This document shows positions 43,587 through 52,282 of a stretch of 64,000 bases of DNA, piece by piece. How positions within the stretch are numbered: the stretch's first letter is position 1; every line of letters starts with the position of its first letter. Origin of the DNA: DASUXY01 sp035301985 (lineage in GTDB: Bacteria; Bacillota; Bacilli; Bacillales; Amphibacillaceae). The notes under the pieces were generated by a model. That model was given only the letters and a program-made list of their open reading frames with translations. It did no database searches and had not been told where the DNA came from. The stretch is from positions 62,001 to 126,000 of the forward strand of contig DATGTE010000008.1 in the NCBI GenBank assembly GCA_035301985.1. The letters run 5' to 3'. A program made the translations under genes and the position numbers.

Positions 43587-44615
43587 GTGCTTATACATTA
43601 CAAATGTCCAAATTGTGGCGATGATATGGCATTTGATAGTCAATCAGGCATGTTGTCATGCCACAGTTGTGGGAGAAAAGATAACATAGAAGATTTTTCT
43701 GAAGATCAAATGATATCGACTTTTTCAGAGGATGAAGCAAAAGAATATTATTGTGAAAACTGTGGAGCTGTCGTCATTACGGAAGCCGAAACAACGGCGA
43801 CGACATGTAGCTTTTGTGAGGCTGGAGTCGTACTTGGTGATCGTTTGTCGGGTTCTTTAGCACCTCTGAAAGTGATCCCTTTTGCAATTAGTAAAGACGA
43901 GGCTAAACAAGCATTTCGAAAATGGTGTGGGAAAGGTCGATTAACACCGAGAGGATTTATGACAGCGAATCGCATTAAAGGGATTACAGGAATATACGTA
44001 CCTTTTTGGTTGTATGATTTACATACGATCGCGAAAATAAAAGCTGTCGGCACAAAAGTAAGAAAATATACACGTGGTGATTATATTTATACAGAAACAA
44101 AATATTATGACATTTTTCGTGATATTCGACTAAATTATGTAAAAGTTCCAGTTGATGCTTCCAAGAAAATGAGCGATGAACTGATGGATACATTAGAACC
44201 ATTTGACTACACCCAGTTAAAAGATTTTAAAACTCCTTATTTAGCAGGATACATTGCTGAAAAATATAATTATAATAACGAGGAACTTTTCTCCCGTGTA
44301 AAAACAAAAGTAGAGGGCTTTATCAATTCTTATATTGGTTCTACGCTTTCTGGTTATTCGTCGGTACAATATAAAAATAAACATATTGATACGAAACAGT
44401 TGCGCAGTCACTATGTTCTCTTTCCCATTTGGATGGTTTATTATGATTACAATAATAAAGAACATACGTTTGCGATGAATGGTCAAACTGGGAAAGTCGT
44501 TGGCAATCCTCCGATTAGTAAGAAAAAAGTGGTTGCTTGGTTTTCGGGTATTTCCGGGTCAACATTTGCAACGATGAAATTGATCGCATTTTTCCTTGGA
44601 GGTGGTCTATGGTGA
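43587..44615 (+). CDS. ydjG: YdjG-like zinc-ribbon membrane protein
   Basis: A 342-aa protein with two zinc ribbons at the N-terminus (CPNCGDDM...CHSCGRK and CENCGAVV...CSFCEAG), a soluble middle region, and a weakly hydrophobic C-terminus (FATMKLIAFFLGG). The start is GTG with AAAGGTG ahead; the longer ATG frame at 43542 is rejected because the zinc-ribbon start then matches the family length. It overlaps ydjH by 7 nt. Function unknown beyond association with PspA-type stress operons. Confidence 0.88.
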   Translation: MLIHYKCPNCGDDMAFDSQSGMLSCHSCGRKDNIEDFSEDQMISTFSEDEAKEYYCENCGAVVITEAETTATTCSFCEAGVVLGDRLSGSLAPLKVIPFAISKDEAKQAFRKWCGKGRLTPRGFMTANRIKGITGIYVPFWLYDLHTIAKIKAVGTKVRKYTRGDYIYTETKYYDIFRDIRLNYVKVPVDASKKMSDELMDTLEPFDYTQLKDFKTPYLAGYIAEKYNYNNEELFSRVKTKVEGFINSYIGSTLSGYSSVQYKNKHIDTKQLRSHYVLFPIWMVYYDYNNKEHTFAMNGQTGKVVGNPPISKKKVVAWFSGISGSTFATMKLIAFFLGGGLW

Positions 44616-45409
44616 AACGAAGATTTTCCAAGGAATGGTTATTTTATATCGTTCTCATACTCTGTCTTCCTGCTATTCATAATGATGTCACCTATGCTTC
44701 TTCATCGAAATCATTTGTTTATGATGAGGCAAATATTTTGACCGATGATGAAATTGCTAAACTCGACCAGTTAGCGGATCAATATAGTGAAAAACGTGAA
44801 ACCGAGTTTATTATTTTAACAACAAATGATACGGATGGAAAAGATATTGAACAATATTTGCAAGATTTTTATGATGCCAATGCCCCTGGATATGATCGAC
44901 CCCACGGTAACGCCGCTATATTGGCGTTGGATGTAGATGTACGGGAGGTATATGTAGCAGGCTTTTACCATGCTGAAAAATACTTAGATAACGATCGAAT
45001 CGATTCACTTCTTGATCAAATAACACCGGATTTAAGCGATGAACAGTACTACGAAGCATTTCAATCATTTATTACCATTTCGAATCGATATATGGGTTTT
45101 AAACCGGGAATTGACCCTGAATTTATCTTTTTTAAATGGTGGTTTCAACTCCTTGTTTCAATCGGAGTCGGTGCACTGATTGTCAAAATGATGCTACGGC
45201 ATACGGGTGGTAAAATTACCGTTAATGAGCGAACGTATCAGGACACAAATCGTTCAAGAGTGTTACAGAGACGAGATCATTATGTTCGAAAGTCCGTTAC
45301 ACGGCGAAGAAAGCCATCCCATCATAGCGGTGGCGGTGGTCGCAGTAGCGGCGGTGGTGGAATCACAAAAGGTGGTCATTCCCATAGTGGAGGAAGACGT
45401 AGTTTTTAA
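44609..45409 (+). CDS. ydjH: YdjH-like TPM-domain protein (secreted/membrane)
   Basis: A 266-aa protein: signal peptide/membrane segment (residues 10-27), a TPM/YgcG domain starting FVYDEANILTDDEIAKLDQLADQYSEKRETEFIILTT, a second membrane helix near residue 180, and a cytosolic-side tail very rich in Gly, Ser, Arg and His (GGGGRSSGGGG). ATG 44609 lies in GGAGGTGGTCTATG and overlaps the ydjG stop. TPM domains are linked to membrane repair and photosystem repair in other organisms; the role here is inferred from the operon. Confidence 0.88.
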   Translation: MVKRRFSKEWLFYIVLILCLPAIHNDVTYASSSKSFVYDEANILTDDEIAKLDQLADQYSEKRETEFIILTTNDTDGKDIEQYLQDFYDANAPGYDRPHGNAAILALDVDVREVYVAGFYHAEKYLDNDRIDSLLDQITPDLSDEQYYEAFQSFITISNRYMGFKPGIDPEFIFFKWWFQLLVSIGVGALIVKMMLRHTGGKITVNERTYQDTNRSRVLQRRDHYVRKSVTRRRKPSHHSGGGGRSSGGGGITKGGHSHSGGRRSF

Positions 45410-45458
45410 TTTGCACCAAACTCGTTTGTACATATTTATGAAAGGACTTGATCTTTAA

Positions 45459-46463
45459 ATGGTGTTTTTTAGAAATCAATTTTCTGACGTTGTTGAATGG
45501 AAAGAATTTAGAGATGATATGATTTTTTGGAAGTGGGATAACCGAGAAATCAAAAAAGGGAGTAAGTTAATCCTTCAGCTTGGTCAAGATGCGATTTTTC
45601 TAAATAATGGTAAAATCGAAGGAATTTTTGAAGATGAAGGAGATTATGATATTGAATCAGAGATTATCCCTTATTTATCAACTCTAAAAGGATTTAAATT
45701 TGGATTTAAAACAGGCATGCGTGTGGAAGTTTTGTTTGTGAATACAAAAGAATTTACCGTAAAATGGGGTACGAAAAATGCGATCAACATTCCGACTCCT
45801 GAGTTACCTGGAGGTGTGCCTATTCGAGCGAATGGAACGTTTCATTTTAAAGTGAATGATTATGTTGCCTTAATTGATCAGGTGGCCGGTGTTAGAAATA
45901 GCTACCTAGTAAAAGATGTGAAAATCCGCATAACGACAATTTTAGATCAACTTCTCATGAAGTGGATTACGAGAGAAGGGAAGAACTTATTTAACTTGCA
46001 GGCCAATGCTTTTGAAATTTCTGAAGGAATAAAAGAAGACCTCGATATGCAAATTGTCGATTTAGGCATGACGATTACGGCGTTTAATATCAATAGCTTT
46101 ACGTATCCAAAAGAGATACAAGATATGGTTATTAAAACGGCTTCGCATGGGATGATCGGTGACGTACAGAAATACCAACAAGTTTCCATGACCGATGGTA
46201 TGGCTACTGGAAAAGTGAAAGGTAGTGGGGTTGCTTCTGACATGACGGGGATGATGATGGGAATGAATGTAGCAAATGAAATGATGAAAAATATGAATCA
46301 GAATCAAAGTGAGCAACCGAATCAAACTCAAGCATCACAAAATAATGCTCCGTCGATGAAAAACAGTGAAAATAAACAAAACGCACCCAATTTTTGTCCG
46401 AACTGTGGAGAAAAAACAGGAGGTGCCAACTTCTGTTCGAACTGTGGACAGAAGCTCGTATAG
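45459..46463 (+). CDS. ydjI: YdjI-like SPFH-domain protein with C-terminal zinc ribbon
   Basis: A 334-aa protein of the SPFH/virion-core-protein-like family. The N-terminal SPFH-type domain (residues 1-235) contains KKGSKLILQLGQDAIFLNNGKIEGIF and GVPIRANGTFHFKV. It is followed by a Met/Asn/Gln-rich linker and a C-terminal double zinc ribbon (FCPNCGEKTGGANFCSNCGQK). It is the last gene of the pspA operon and so combines an SPFH scaffold with PspA; a second SPFH protein (FloT) is encoded 10 kb away. Confidence 0.9.
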   Translation: MVFFRNQFSDVVEWKEFRDDMIFWKWDNREIKKGSKLILQLGQDAIFLNNGKIEGIFEDEGDYDIESEIIPYLSTLKGFKFGFKTGMRVEVLFVNTKEFTVKWGTKNAINIPTPELPGGVPIRANGTFHFKVNDYVALIDQVAGVRNSYLVKDVKIRITTILDQLLMKWITREGKNLFNLQANAFEISEGIKEDLDMQIVDLGMTITAFNINSFTYPKEIQDMVIKTASHGMIGDVQKYQQVSMTDGMATGKVKGSGVASDMTGMMMGMNVANEMMKNMNQNQSEQPNQTQASQNNAPSMKNSENKQNAPNFCPNCGEKTGGANFCSNCGQKLV

Positions 46464-46765
46464 AATATTCCTCAAGACATGATGAACAGCTTGTGGTGAA
46501 AATCATTCGACAAGCCCTTCGATTCTGAGACGCACTTCAAATCGGAGGGCTTGTCATTTTATTGCATAAATCAACCAGATGATTGGTCATTTGTTTGGAG
46601 AAGATCCATTCGCCTCTTTTAATGACTGTCCATTCTGCTATGTAAACTTCTAGGTTAAAAAGTTGTTTTCTCCCCGAATCTATTCATGTTTGTGGATTGT
46701 ATTGAATAAGGATGATGAAGAGAGAGTTGTCCAACAGAAGATTGGCTTACGTAAAGGAGGAGTGT
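46464..46765. other. Gap between ydjI and the yitT-like gene
   Basis: Apart from the ydjI terminator, no gene or clear promoter is seen. Confidence 0.4.
46509..46560 (+). terminator. Terminator after the pspA-ydjGHI operon
   Basis: GACAAGCCCTTCGAT (46509-46523) and ATCGGAGGGCTTGTC (46541-46555), then ATTTTATT. Confidence 0.88.
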
Positions 46766-47338
46766 ATGAAACGATTCATAGTAAAGATTGGACAAGTTGT
46801 TCTCGGTGGTATCATCCAAGGATTCGGGATGGGATTATTTTTGTTTCCAAATGCTATTCCGTCCGGAGGGGCTGGGGGTATTGCCATATTATTGAATCAT
46901 TTGTTTCTTCTTGATATAAGTGTTTCTCTATGGATTGTTAATTTTTTCATGCTCCTCACCGGTGTAAAAGAGCTGGGTAAACGATTTGCCTTATGGACAA
47001 TCGTCGGTATGACAATGACCTCTCTCTCCGTCCATTTTTTTGAACATAACATTGTGATTGTACATCGAAATCTTTTTTATGATCTTATCCTTGGTTCCGT
47101 ATTTCTTGGAACAGGAATTGGAATCCTCATGCGACAAGGCGTTTCGAACGGTGGGGCGGGTGTAGTGGCCTTTGTCATTGCGTTAAGAAGAAATATTTTA
47201 CCCGGTAAGCCATTGTTCATCATTAATGGAGTTATTTTTATCATGACTTCAATTATTATCAATTGGAAAATTGTATTTTTGGCGCTTATGAGTCAATGGA
47301 TTTCGACAAGAGTTATCGATTTTATTTATGTTCGGTAA
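46766..47338 (+). CDS. YitT/DUF161-family membrane protein, short form
   Basis: A 190-aa integral membrane protein with about five helices. The DUF161 repeat signatures are seen twice: NAIPSGGAGGIAILLNHLF near residue 28 and RQGVSNGGAGVVAFVI near 124. Typical YitT-family members carry an extra cytosolic DUF2179 domain after the membrane part; it is missing here. AAAGGAGG precedes ATG 46766; an in-frame start at 46712 would add a polar leader. Function unknown. Confidence 0.82.
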   Translation: MKRFIVKIGQVVLGGIIQGFGMGLFLFPNAIPSGGAGGIAILLNHLFLLDISVSLWIVNFFMLLTGVKELGKRFALWTIVGMTMTSLSVHFFEHNIVIVHRNLFYDLILGSVFLGTGIGILMRQGVSNGGAGVVAFVIALRRNILPGKPLFIINGVIFIMTSIIINWKIVFLALMSQWISTRVIDFIYVR

Positions 47339-47370
47339 AAACTTTTGAACTTTTACGTAACATAACCTCC

Positions 47371-48606
47371 TTAAAGATATTTGTAACGCACCGTTGTTTT
47401 GCGGTTTTTTTCGCCATCTTCTCCTTTTACACGAACGAAAAAAAGGACAAGTAATCCGATGATCAATGTAAGGGAGGCAACGGTTAAAAACATTCCATTT
47501 CTGGACCAATCCATCAATCGAGCAAAAATCGGCGGTCCGATGGCAACCCCAATAAAGCGAACGGAATTATATAAGGATGTCACAAATCCTCTTCGTTCTT
47601 TCCCGACAGATCCGGTAATTAAACTATTTACACATGGTAAGACAAGACCTGCACCGACACTACTAATACCGAGGACGAGTAAAAATGGAAACAGTTTTTT
47701 GAAAAATATGAGTCCCCCATATGAAATCGTCATCAACGCAAGTCCAATTATAATCAATCGTTTCATCTTTTCTAAATTTTTCCCGATTTTTCGACCTGTC
47801 GTATAAGAGGTTGTCACTAGAATAAGCAAAGGAATCGCTAGTATTAGCCCTTTGCTGAACCCTTCAATTAAATAGGTTTCTTCTAACACATCTGATAAGT
47901 AAAATAAAATCCCAAACAACGTAAATAAACAGACGCCCCCAGCAAGATATATTGTAAAAAGCCATCTTCCTTCATATTTAAAAACAGACAGCAATCCAAA
48001 TGCGTATTTTCGGAAAGAAGGAGGAGACTGCCATTTCTTTTTTTCTTTTACGAAAAAGATGAGCAATAAAAGGGAAAACAAAGCGAGTAATGGAAATATA
48101 AAGAAAGCCATATACCAAATAAATAGACCTACTAACGATCCTAAAATTGGCGATAACACTTTTCCAACACCATTGGATGCTTCGAAAATGCCGAGAACTC
48201 GACTTTGTTCACTCCCTTTAAATAAGTCGCCGGTTAAAGCCATCGCTATAGGAGCTGCACCGGCGGCCCCTATCCCTTGAATGGTTCGCCCAACCATAAT
48301 CCAGGTGTAAGCATTTGTAAACATGCTGGCGCTTAATCCCGATAACAATGCTCCACTACCAAATAAAATTAACGCTGGAATCATAACCGCTTTTCGGGAA
48401 AATCGATCCGAAAGGTAGCCACATATCGGAATAAAAATTGCAGCACTTAGAGAAAATACGGTGATGATTAAACTCACTTGCATTTGTGAAATATTTAAAT
48501 CCGATTTCATCGCGGGTAATAACGGAATAAGCATCGAATTTCCTAATGTCATGAATAACGGGGTGGAACCAATGGCGATGATGACCATATTCTGTTTTGA
48601 GCCCAA
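47371..48606 (-). CDS. MFS drug-exporter-like transporter
   Basis: A 411-aa DHA1-type major facilitator with 12 predicted helices. Motif A is GYLSDRFSRKAVMIPAL after helix 2, motif B is GRTIQGIGAAG in helix 4 (basic Arg), and the antiporter motif C is FEASNGVGKVLSPILGSLVG in helix 5. This marks it as a proton-driven exporter, close in type to Bmr/bacillibactin exporters; the substrate is not predictable. It is convergent with the yitT-like gene. Confidence 0.85.
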   Translation of the reverse strand: MGSKQNMVIIAIGSTPLFMTLGNSMLIPLLPAMKSDLNISQMQVSLIITVFSLSAAIFIPICGYLSDRFSRKAVMIPALILFGSGALLSGLSASMFTNAYTWIMVGRTIQGIGAAGAAPIAMALTGDLFKGSEQSRVLGIFEASNGVGKVLSPILGSLVGLFIWYMAFFIFPLLALFSLLLLIFFVKEKKKWQSPPSFRKYAFGLLSVFKYEGRWLFTIYLAGGVCLFTLFGILFYLSDVLEETYLIEGFSKGLILAIPLLILVTTSYTTGRKIGKNLEKMKRLIIIGLALMTISYGGLIFFKKLFPFLLVLGISSVGAGLVLPCVNSLITGSVGKERRGFVTSLYNSVRFIGVAIGPPIFARLMDWSRNGMFLTVASLTLIIGLLVLFFVRVKGEDGEKNRKTTVRYKYL

Positions 48607-48745
48607 GCTTGTTCACTCCTTGGATGATCACATTATATGACAAAGCAATAGTTGAATATGGATACCCATATCGTGAGTAACGATCCAATTTTGAAAATCG
48701 TTGTGAAAATGATGACAATGGAATAAAAATACCGTAATAAAATAA

Positions 48746-49237
48746 CTATTTAATATTAATTGGTGGTGAGACATACCACCCTTTCTCTTTGGTGATGGCT
48801 AACAATTTTTGTTCATATGTGGCTTTTTGTGTGTGGAAATCTTCAAATAATGTACGAATATCTTCGTGACTCGCTATACCTGTAATATAGCTACATATCA
48901 TCCGTCCATTTAGCAATTCTTTTTGTACAAGAGTAGCAATTTCCGCATCGAGAAAACGAGCTCCAGCTGGAATATCTTGTAATTCGACATTTGGCCGCTC
49001 AGGTGGAGCAGGTGGAAGACGGATTCCTGTTTCTTTCATGATCATTTCCACTTCGTCGTGTTCCTCTGTTAAACAATTTTCATAAAAGTCTTCTAATAAC
49101 AGTTTTAAATCATCGTCTTCCGTATGATTGATCAACACCTGTAAAGTAACTAAGTATGCCTTCGCATCTTCTAAATATGACCAAAGATGGAATACTTCCC
49201 CAGAATGTAATATTTCTTCACGTGTAGTTTCTGACAT
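48746..49237 (-). CDS. DUF3231 ferritin-like protein
   Basis: A 163-aa helical protein of the DUF3231 type: SGEVFHLWSYLEDAKAYLVTLQVLINHTEDDDLKLLLEDFYENCLTEE forms two long helices, then a PPAPPERPN linker and a second helical pair (DAEIATLVQKELLNGRMICSYI). The fold resembles ferritin-like/CotF-type coat proteins, but ligands for metal are not obvious. ATG 49237 has GGAGG ahead; the longer frame to 49273 is rejected. Possible spore role is inference. Confidence 0.72.
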   Translation of the reverse strand: MSETTREEILHSGEVFHLWSYLEDAKAYLVTLQVLINHTEDDDLKLLLEDFYENCLTEEHDEVEMIMKETGIRLPPAPPERPNVELQDIPAGARFLDAEIATLVQKELLNGRMICSYITGIASHEDIRTLFEDFHTQKATYEQKLLAITKEKGWYVSPPINIK

Positions 49238-49470
49238 GGCCTTAAAAAACCTCCGTATAAAAATAGATGTCACTTTATCTTTTACATAAAAGAAAAAATT
49301 ATGTTTAAAAAGACATAAGGATATTTAAAATGATCAAATTGCTTTTTTAAAATGAGACGTCGAACATTTTAAGTAGGACAGGAACCTAATTTTCATTTCA
49401 TACATATTGTAAATTTGAGTAGCTTTTGAAAAAAGACAGCACATATTTTGGTTTAGGGAAGGAGAGAAAG

Positions 49471-50424
49471 ATGAAGAAATTATGGTGTTGGTGTTTATGC
49501 ATCGCAGCAATCGTGATCTTCACAGGATGTAATGATCGAGATCATTCAACGGTTCATGCGGGGGATGAACATGTGATACGAATCGGTTATCAGAAAAATG
49601 GTCCGCTGATTATTTTAAAATCATTAGGTACACTTGAAGAACGCTTACAGACTCATGGATATACAGTTGAATGGAAAGAATTCCAAGCCGGTCCTGCTTT
49701 AGCTGAGGCATTAAATGCGGGTAGTATTGACTTTGGGAGAACAGGAAATGCACCCCCCATCTTTGCACAAGCTTCTGAAGCTCCTTTTACGTATGTGGTA
49801 GCTGGTAAATCCAAATATAAAGGAAGTGGAATTTTAGTACCGAAGGATTCGTCCATCCAATCTGTAGCAGATTTAAAAGGTACAACGGTTGGCTTTGCAA
49901 AAGGTTCGAGCTCTCACTTTTTACTCGTTCGTGCATTGGAGGAAGCGGGCCTCTCATATGAAGATATTACTCCTGCTTTTTTATCTCCTGGAGATGCTCG
50001 AGTGGCTTTTGAACAAGAAAGTATCGATGCGATGGTCGTTTGGGATCCTTTTACAGCTTCAAGTGAAATACATTCTAATGCGAAGCTCTTAATCGATGGC
50101 GAAGGTTTAACGACGGATCGGGATTTCTTTATCGCCAATGATGATTTCATCAACGATCATCCGGACGTCATCGATCTCGTTATTGAAGAGATTGAAAAGG
50201 CATCCGATTGGGCGAATCAACATCACGATGAACTCGTTATGATGCTTGCACCGATTTTAAATGTCGACGAAACTTCTGTAGAAATGATGGTTCAACGTCG
50301 TGAGTATGGATTAGATGATATCACTGAGGAGATGATGCAAGAGCAACAAGAAATTGCCGATCAGTTTTTTGAACTTGAGATCATTCCTAAGCGAATCCAA
50401 GTGGAAGAAATGATGAAAAAATAA
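49471..50424 (+). CDS. ssuA: SsuA-like aliphatic sulfonate-binding lipoprotein
   Basis: A 317-aa solute-binding lipoprotein: signal peptide ending in lipobox FTGC (Cys20), then VIRIGYQKNGPLIILKSLGTLEERL, EALNAGSIDFGRTGNAPPIFAQA and VADLKGTTVGFAKGSSSHFLLVRAL, all typical of the SsuA (sulfonate/taurine) class. GGAAGGAGAG precedes ATG 49471. It is the first gene of an ABC importer ssuA-ssuC-ssuB. The gene order lacks the SsuD monooxygenase usually found in sulfonate operons. Confidence 0.87.
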   Translation: MKKLWCWCLCIAAIVIFTGCNDRDHSTVHAGDEHVIRIGYQKNGPLIILKSLGTLEERLQTHGYTVEWKEFQAGPALAEALNAGSIDFGRTGNAPPIFAQASEAPFTYVVAGKSKYKGSGILVPKDSSIQSVADLKGTTVGFAKGSSSHFLLVRALEEAGLSYEDITPAFLSPGDARVAFEQESIDAMVVWDPFTASSEIHSNAKLLIDGEGLTTDRDFFIANDDFINDHPDVIDLVIEEIEKASDWANQHHDELVMMLAPILNVDETSVEMMVQRREYGLDDITEEMMQEQQEIADQFFELEIIPKRIQVEEMMKK

Positions 50425-50435
50425 TTGAAGAGAGG

Positions 50436-51212
50436 ATGATAAATAGATTGAAACTGCACTGGAAATCGTCTATCAAACATTTATTGCCGTGGTTCATTCC
50501 GTTTTTACTAGTCATCAGTTGGCAAATATTTTCTCGGTTAGGAGCGATTCCAGAACGTATCTTACCAGCACCGACAGAAGTCGTGAAATCGGCTATTCAA
50601 CTATCAGCCACCGGAGAATTAGTCAATCATGTTTCTGTTAGTCTGGGGAGAGCATTTATCGGTTTTGTCCTCGGGGGTGCAATCGGATTTATATTTGGGT
50701 TATTGAACGGGGTTTTTCGTTTATCAGAACTCTTGTTTGATACGTCCATTCAAATGCTAAGAAATATCCCCCATCTAGCTTTAATCCCGCTCGTCATCTT
50801 ATGGTTTGGAATCGATGAATGGTCAAAAATATTTCTCGTTGCGTTAGGGGTTTTATTTCCGATTTATATCAATACGTATCACGGTATTCAATCGGTTGAT
50901 AAAGGATTGATCGAAATGGGAAAGGCATATGGTTTAAAGGGAAAAGATTTGTTTCTAGCAATAATACTTCCTGGTGCTATGTCGTCTATTCTCGTAGGAG
51001 TTCGTTTTTCACTCGGTGTGATGTGGTTGACCTTAATTGTAGCAGAAACCATTTCTGCTCACTCTGGCATTGGATATATGGCTATGAATGCAAGAGAATT
51101 CATGCAAATGGATGTTATTGTTCTAAGTATCATACTGTACGCGTTATTTGGGAAATTGTCTGATATGATTGCCCGTTATGCAGAAGGGAAATTATTACAA
51201 TGGAATGTGTAA
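50436..51212 (+). CDS. ssuC: SsuC-like ABC importer permease
   Basis: A 258-aa membrane permease of the sulfonate/nitrate/taurine type with about six helices. The EAA-like cytoplasmic loop is EMGKAYGLKGKDLFLAIILPGAMSSILVGVR near residues 168-198. The start is uncertain: ATG 50436 follows directly on GAGAGG, and TTG 50448 is an alternative. Only 11 nt after ssuA. Confidence 0.86.
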   Translation: MINRLKLHWKSSIKHLLPWFIPFLLVISWQIFSRLGAIPERILPAPTEVVKSAIQLSATGELVNHVSVSLGRAFIGFVLGGAIGFIFGLLNGVFRLSELLFDTSIQMLRNIPHLALIPLVILWFGIDEWSKIFLVALGVLFPIYINTYHGIQSVDKGLIEMGKAYGLKGKDLFLAIILPGAMSSILVGVRFSLGVMWLTLIVAETISAHSGIGYMAMNAREFMQMDVIVLSIILYALFGKLSDMIARYAEGKLLQWNV

Positions 51213-51237
51213 CAGGAAGGGAGACGAGACATTTAAA

Positions 51238-51993
51238 ATGAACGGATCACAACAAGATGAGCATCATGTTTTACTGAAAAATATTAAAAAATGTTATGGA
51301 AAGCGGACCGTACTGAACGAGATCACCCTTGACATTCGTAAAGGGGAGTTTATAGCTGTAGTTGGTAAAAGTGGTTGTGGAAAAAGCACATTCCTTCGCT
51401 TAATCGCTGGACTGGAATCGTTCGATGGAGGAATGATTCAGATTGATCATCAATCATTAGTAGGCTTAAATCATAAAGCGAGGATGATGTTCCAAGATGG
51501 TCGACTCTTGCCTTGGAAACGGGTGATTGACAATGTGTGTCTCGGATTATCTACGGGTGATCGATCTAAAGCGATGGACGTTCTCGAAAATGTCGGCTTG
51601 AAAGATCGGCGTAACGATTGGCCATCCCAACTTTCGGGTGGTCAACAGCAGCGGGTTGCTTTGGCAAGAGCCCTTGTCCACGATCCATCACTTCTTTTAC
51701 TGGATGAACCACTAGGAGCATTGGATGCGTTGACTCGAATGGAGATGCAAAATCTCATTGAAAGATTATGGCTGGAGAGTGAGTTGACAACAATTCTTGT
51801 GACGCACGATGTTGAAGAAGCTGTGACACTCGCTGATCGCGTTATTTTAATTGAAAATGGTACGATCTGTTTGGACCAAGCGATTGATTTACCTCGGCCA
51901 CGTCAACGGACACATCCGAATTTTTCAATATATTTGGAAAAAGTGTTGGATCGAATTATGAATCGTCAACAATTGATCCATCAGGCATTATAA
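51238..51993 (+). CDS. ssuB: SsuB-like ABC importer ATPase
   Basis: A 251-aa ATPase energising the importer. Walker A is GKSGCGKST near residue 44, the Q-loop is MMFQDGRLLPW, the signature LSGGQQQRVALARAL is near 135, Walker B is LLLLDEPLGALD and the H-loop is TILVTHDVEEA. ATG 51238 aligns with the family; AGGAAGGGA is 15 nt upstream, somewhat far. Confidence 0.88.
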   Translation: MNGSQQDEHHVLLKNIKKCYGKRTVLNEITLDIRKGEFIAVVGKSGCGKSTFLRLIAGLESFDGGMIQIDHQSLVGLNHKARMMFQDGRLLPWKRVIDNVCLGLSTGDRSKAMDVLENVGLKDRRNDWPSQLSGGQQQRVALARALVHDPSLLLLDEPLGALDALTRMEMQNLIERLWLESELTTILVTHDVEEAVTLADRVILIENGTICLDQAIDLPRPRQRTHPNFSIYLEKVLDRIMNRQQLIHQAL

Positions 51994-52282
51994 ATACATT
52001 GATGGATAGAAGATTCAGCGTTTCATATCGTCGTGGTGGATGTGATATAGAAAACAACTCAACTGAAGTACGGGTAATATATAAACATTTCTTTCGAACG
52101 ATAAAGTGCATCAATGAATGATCACTTTATATGTGGTGAACACTTGCGTTATATCAACTTTATGGAAGGCGTTTGCTCATCTGATAAGTTTTTTCATGAA
52201 GAGAATACGCAGTGTAAACGGGAATACCAGTGCACCTGGCGAATGAGTGAATTCATCAGGCGACTGGCATTTCTTGTCCATG

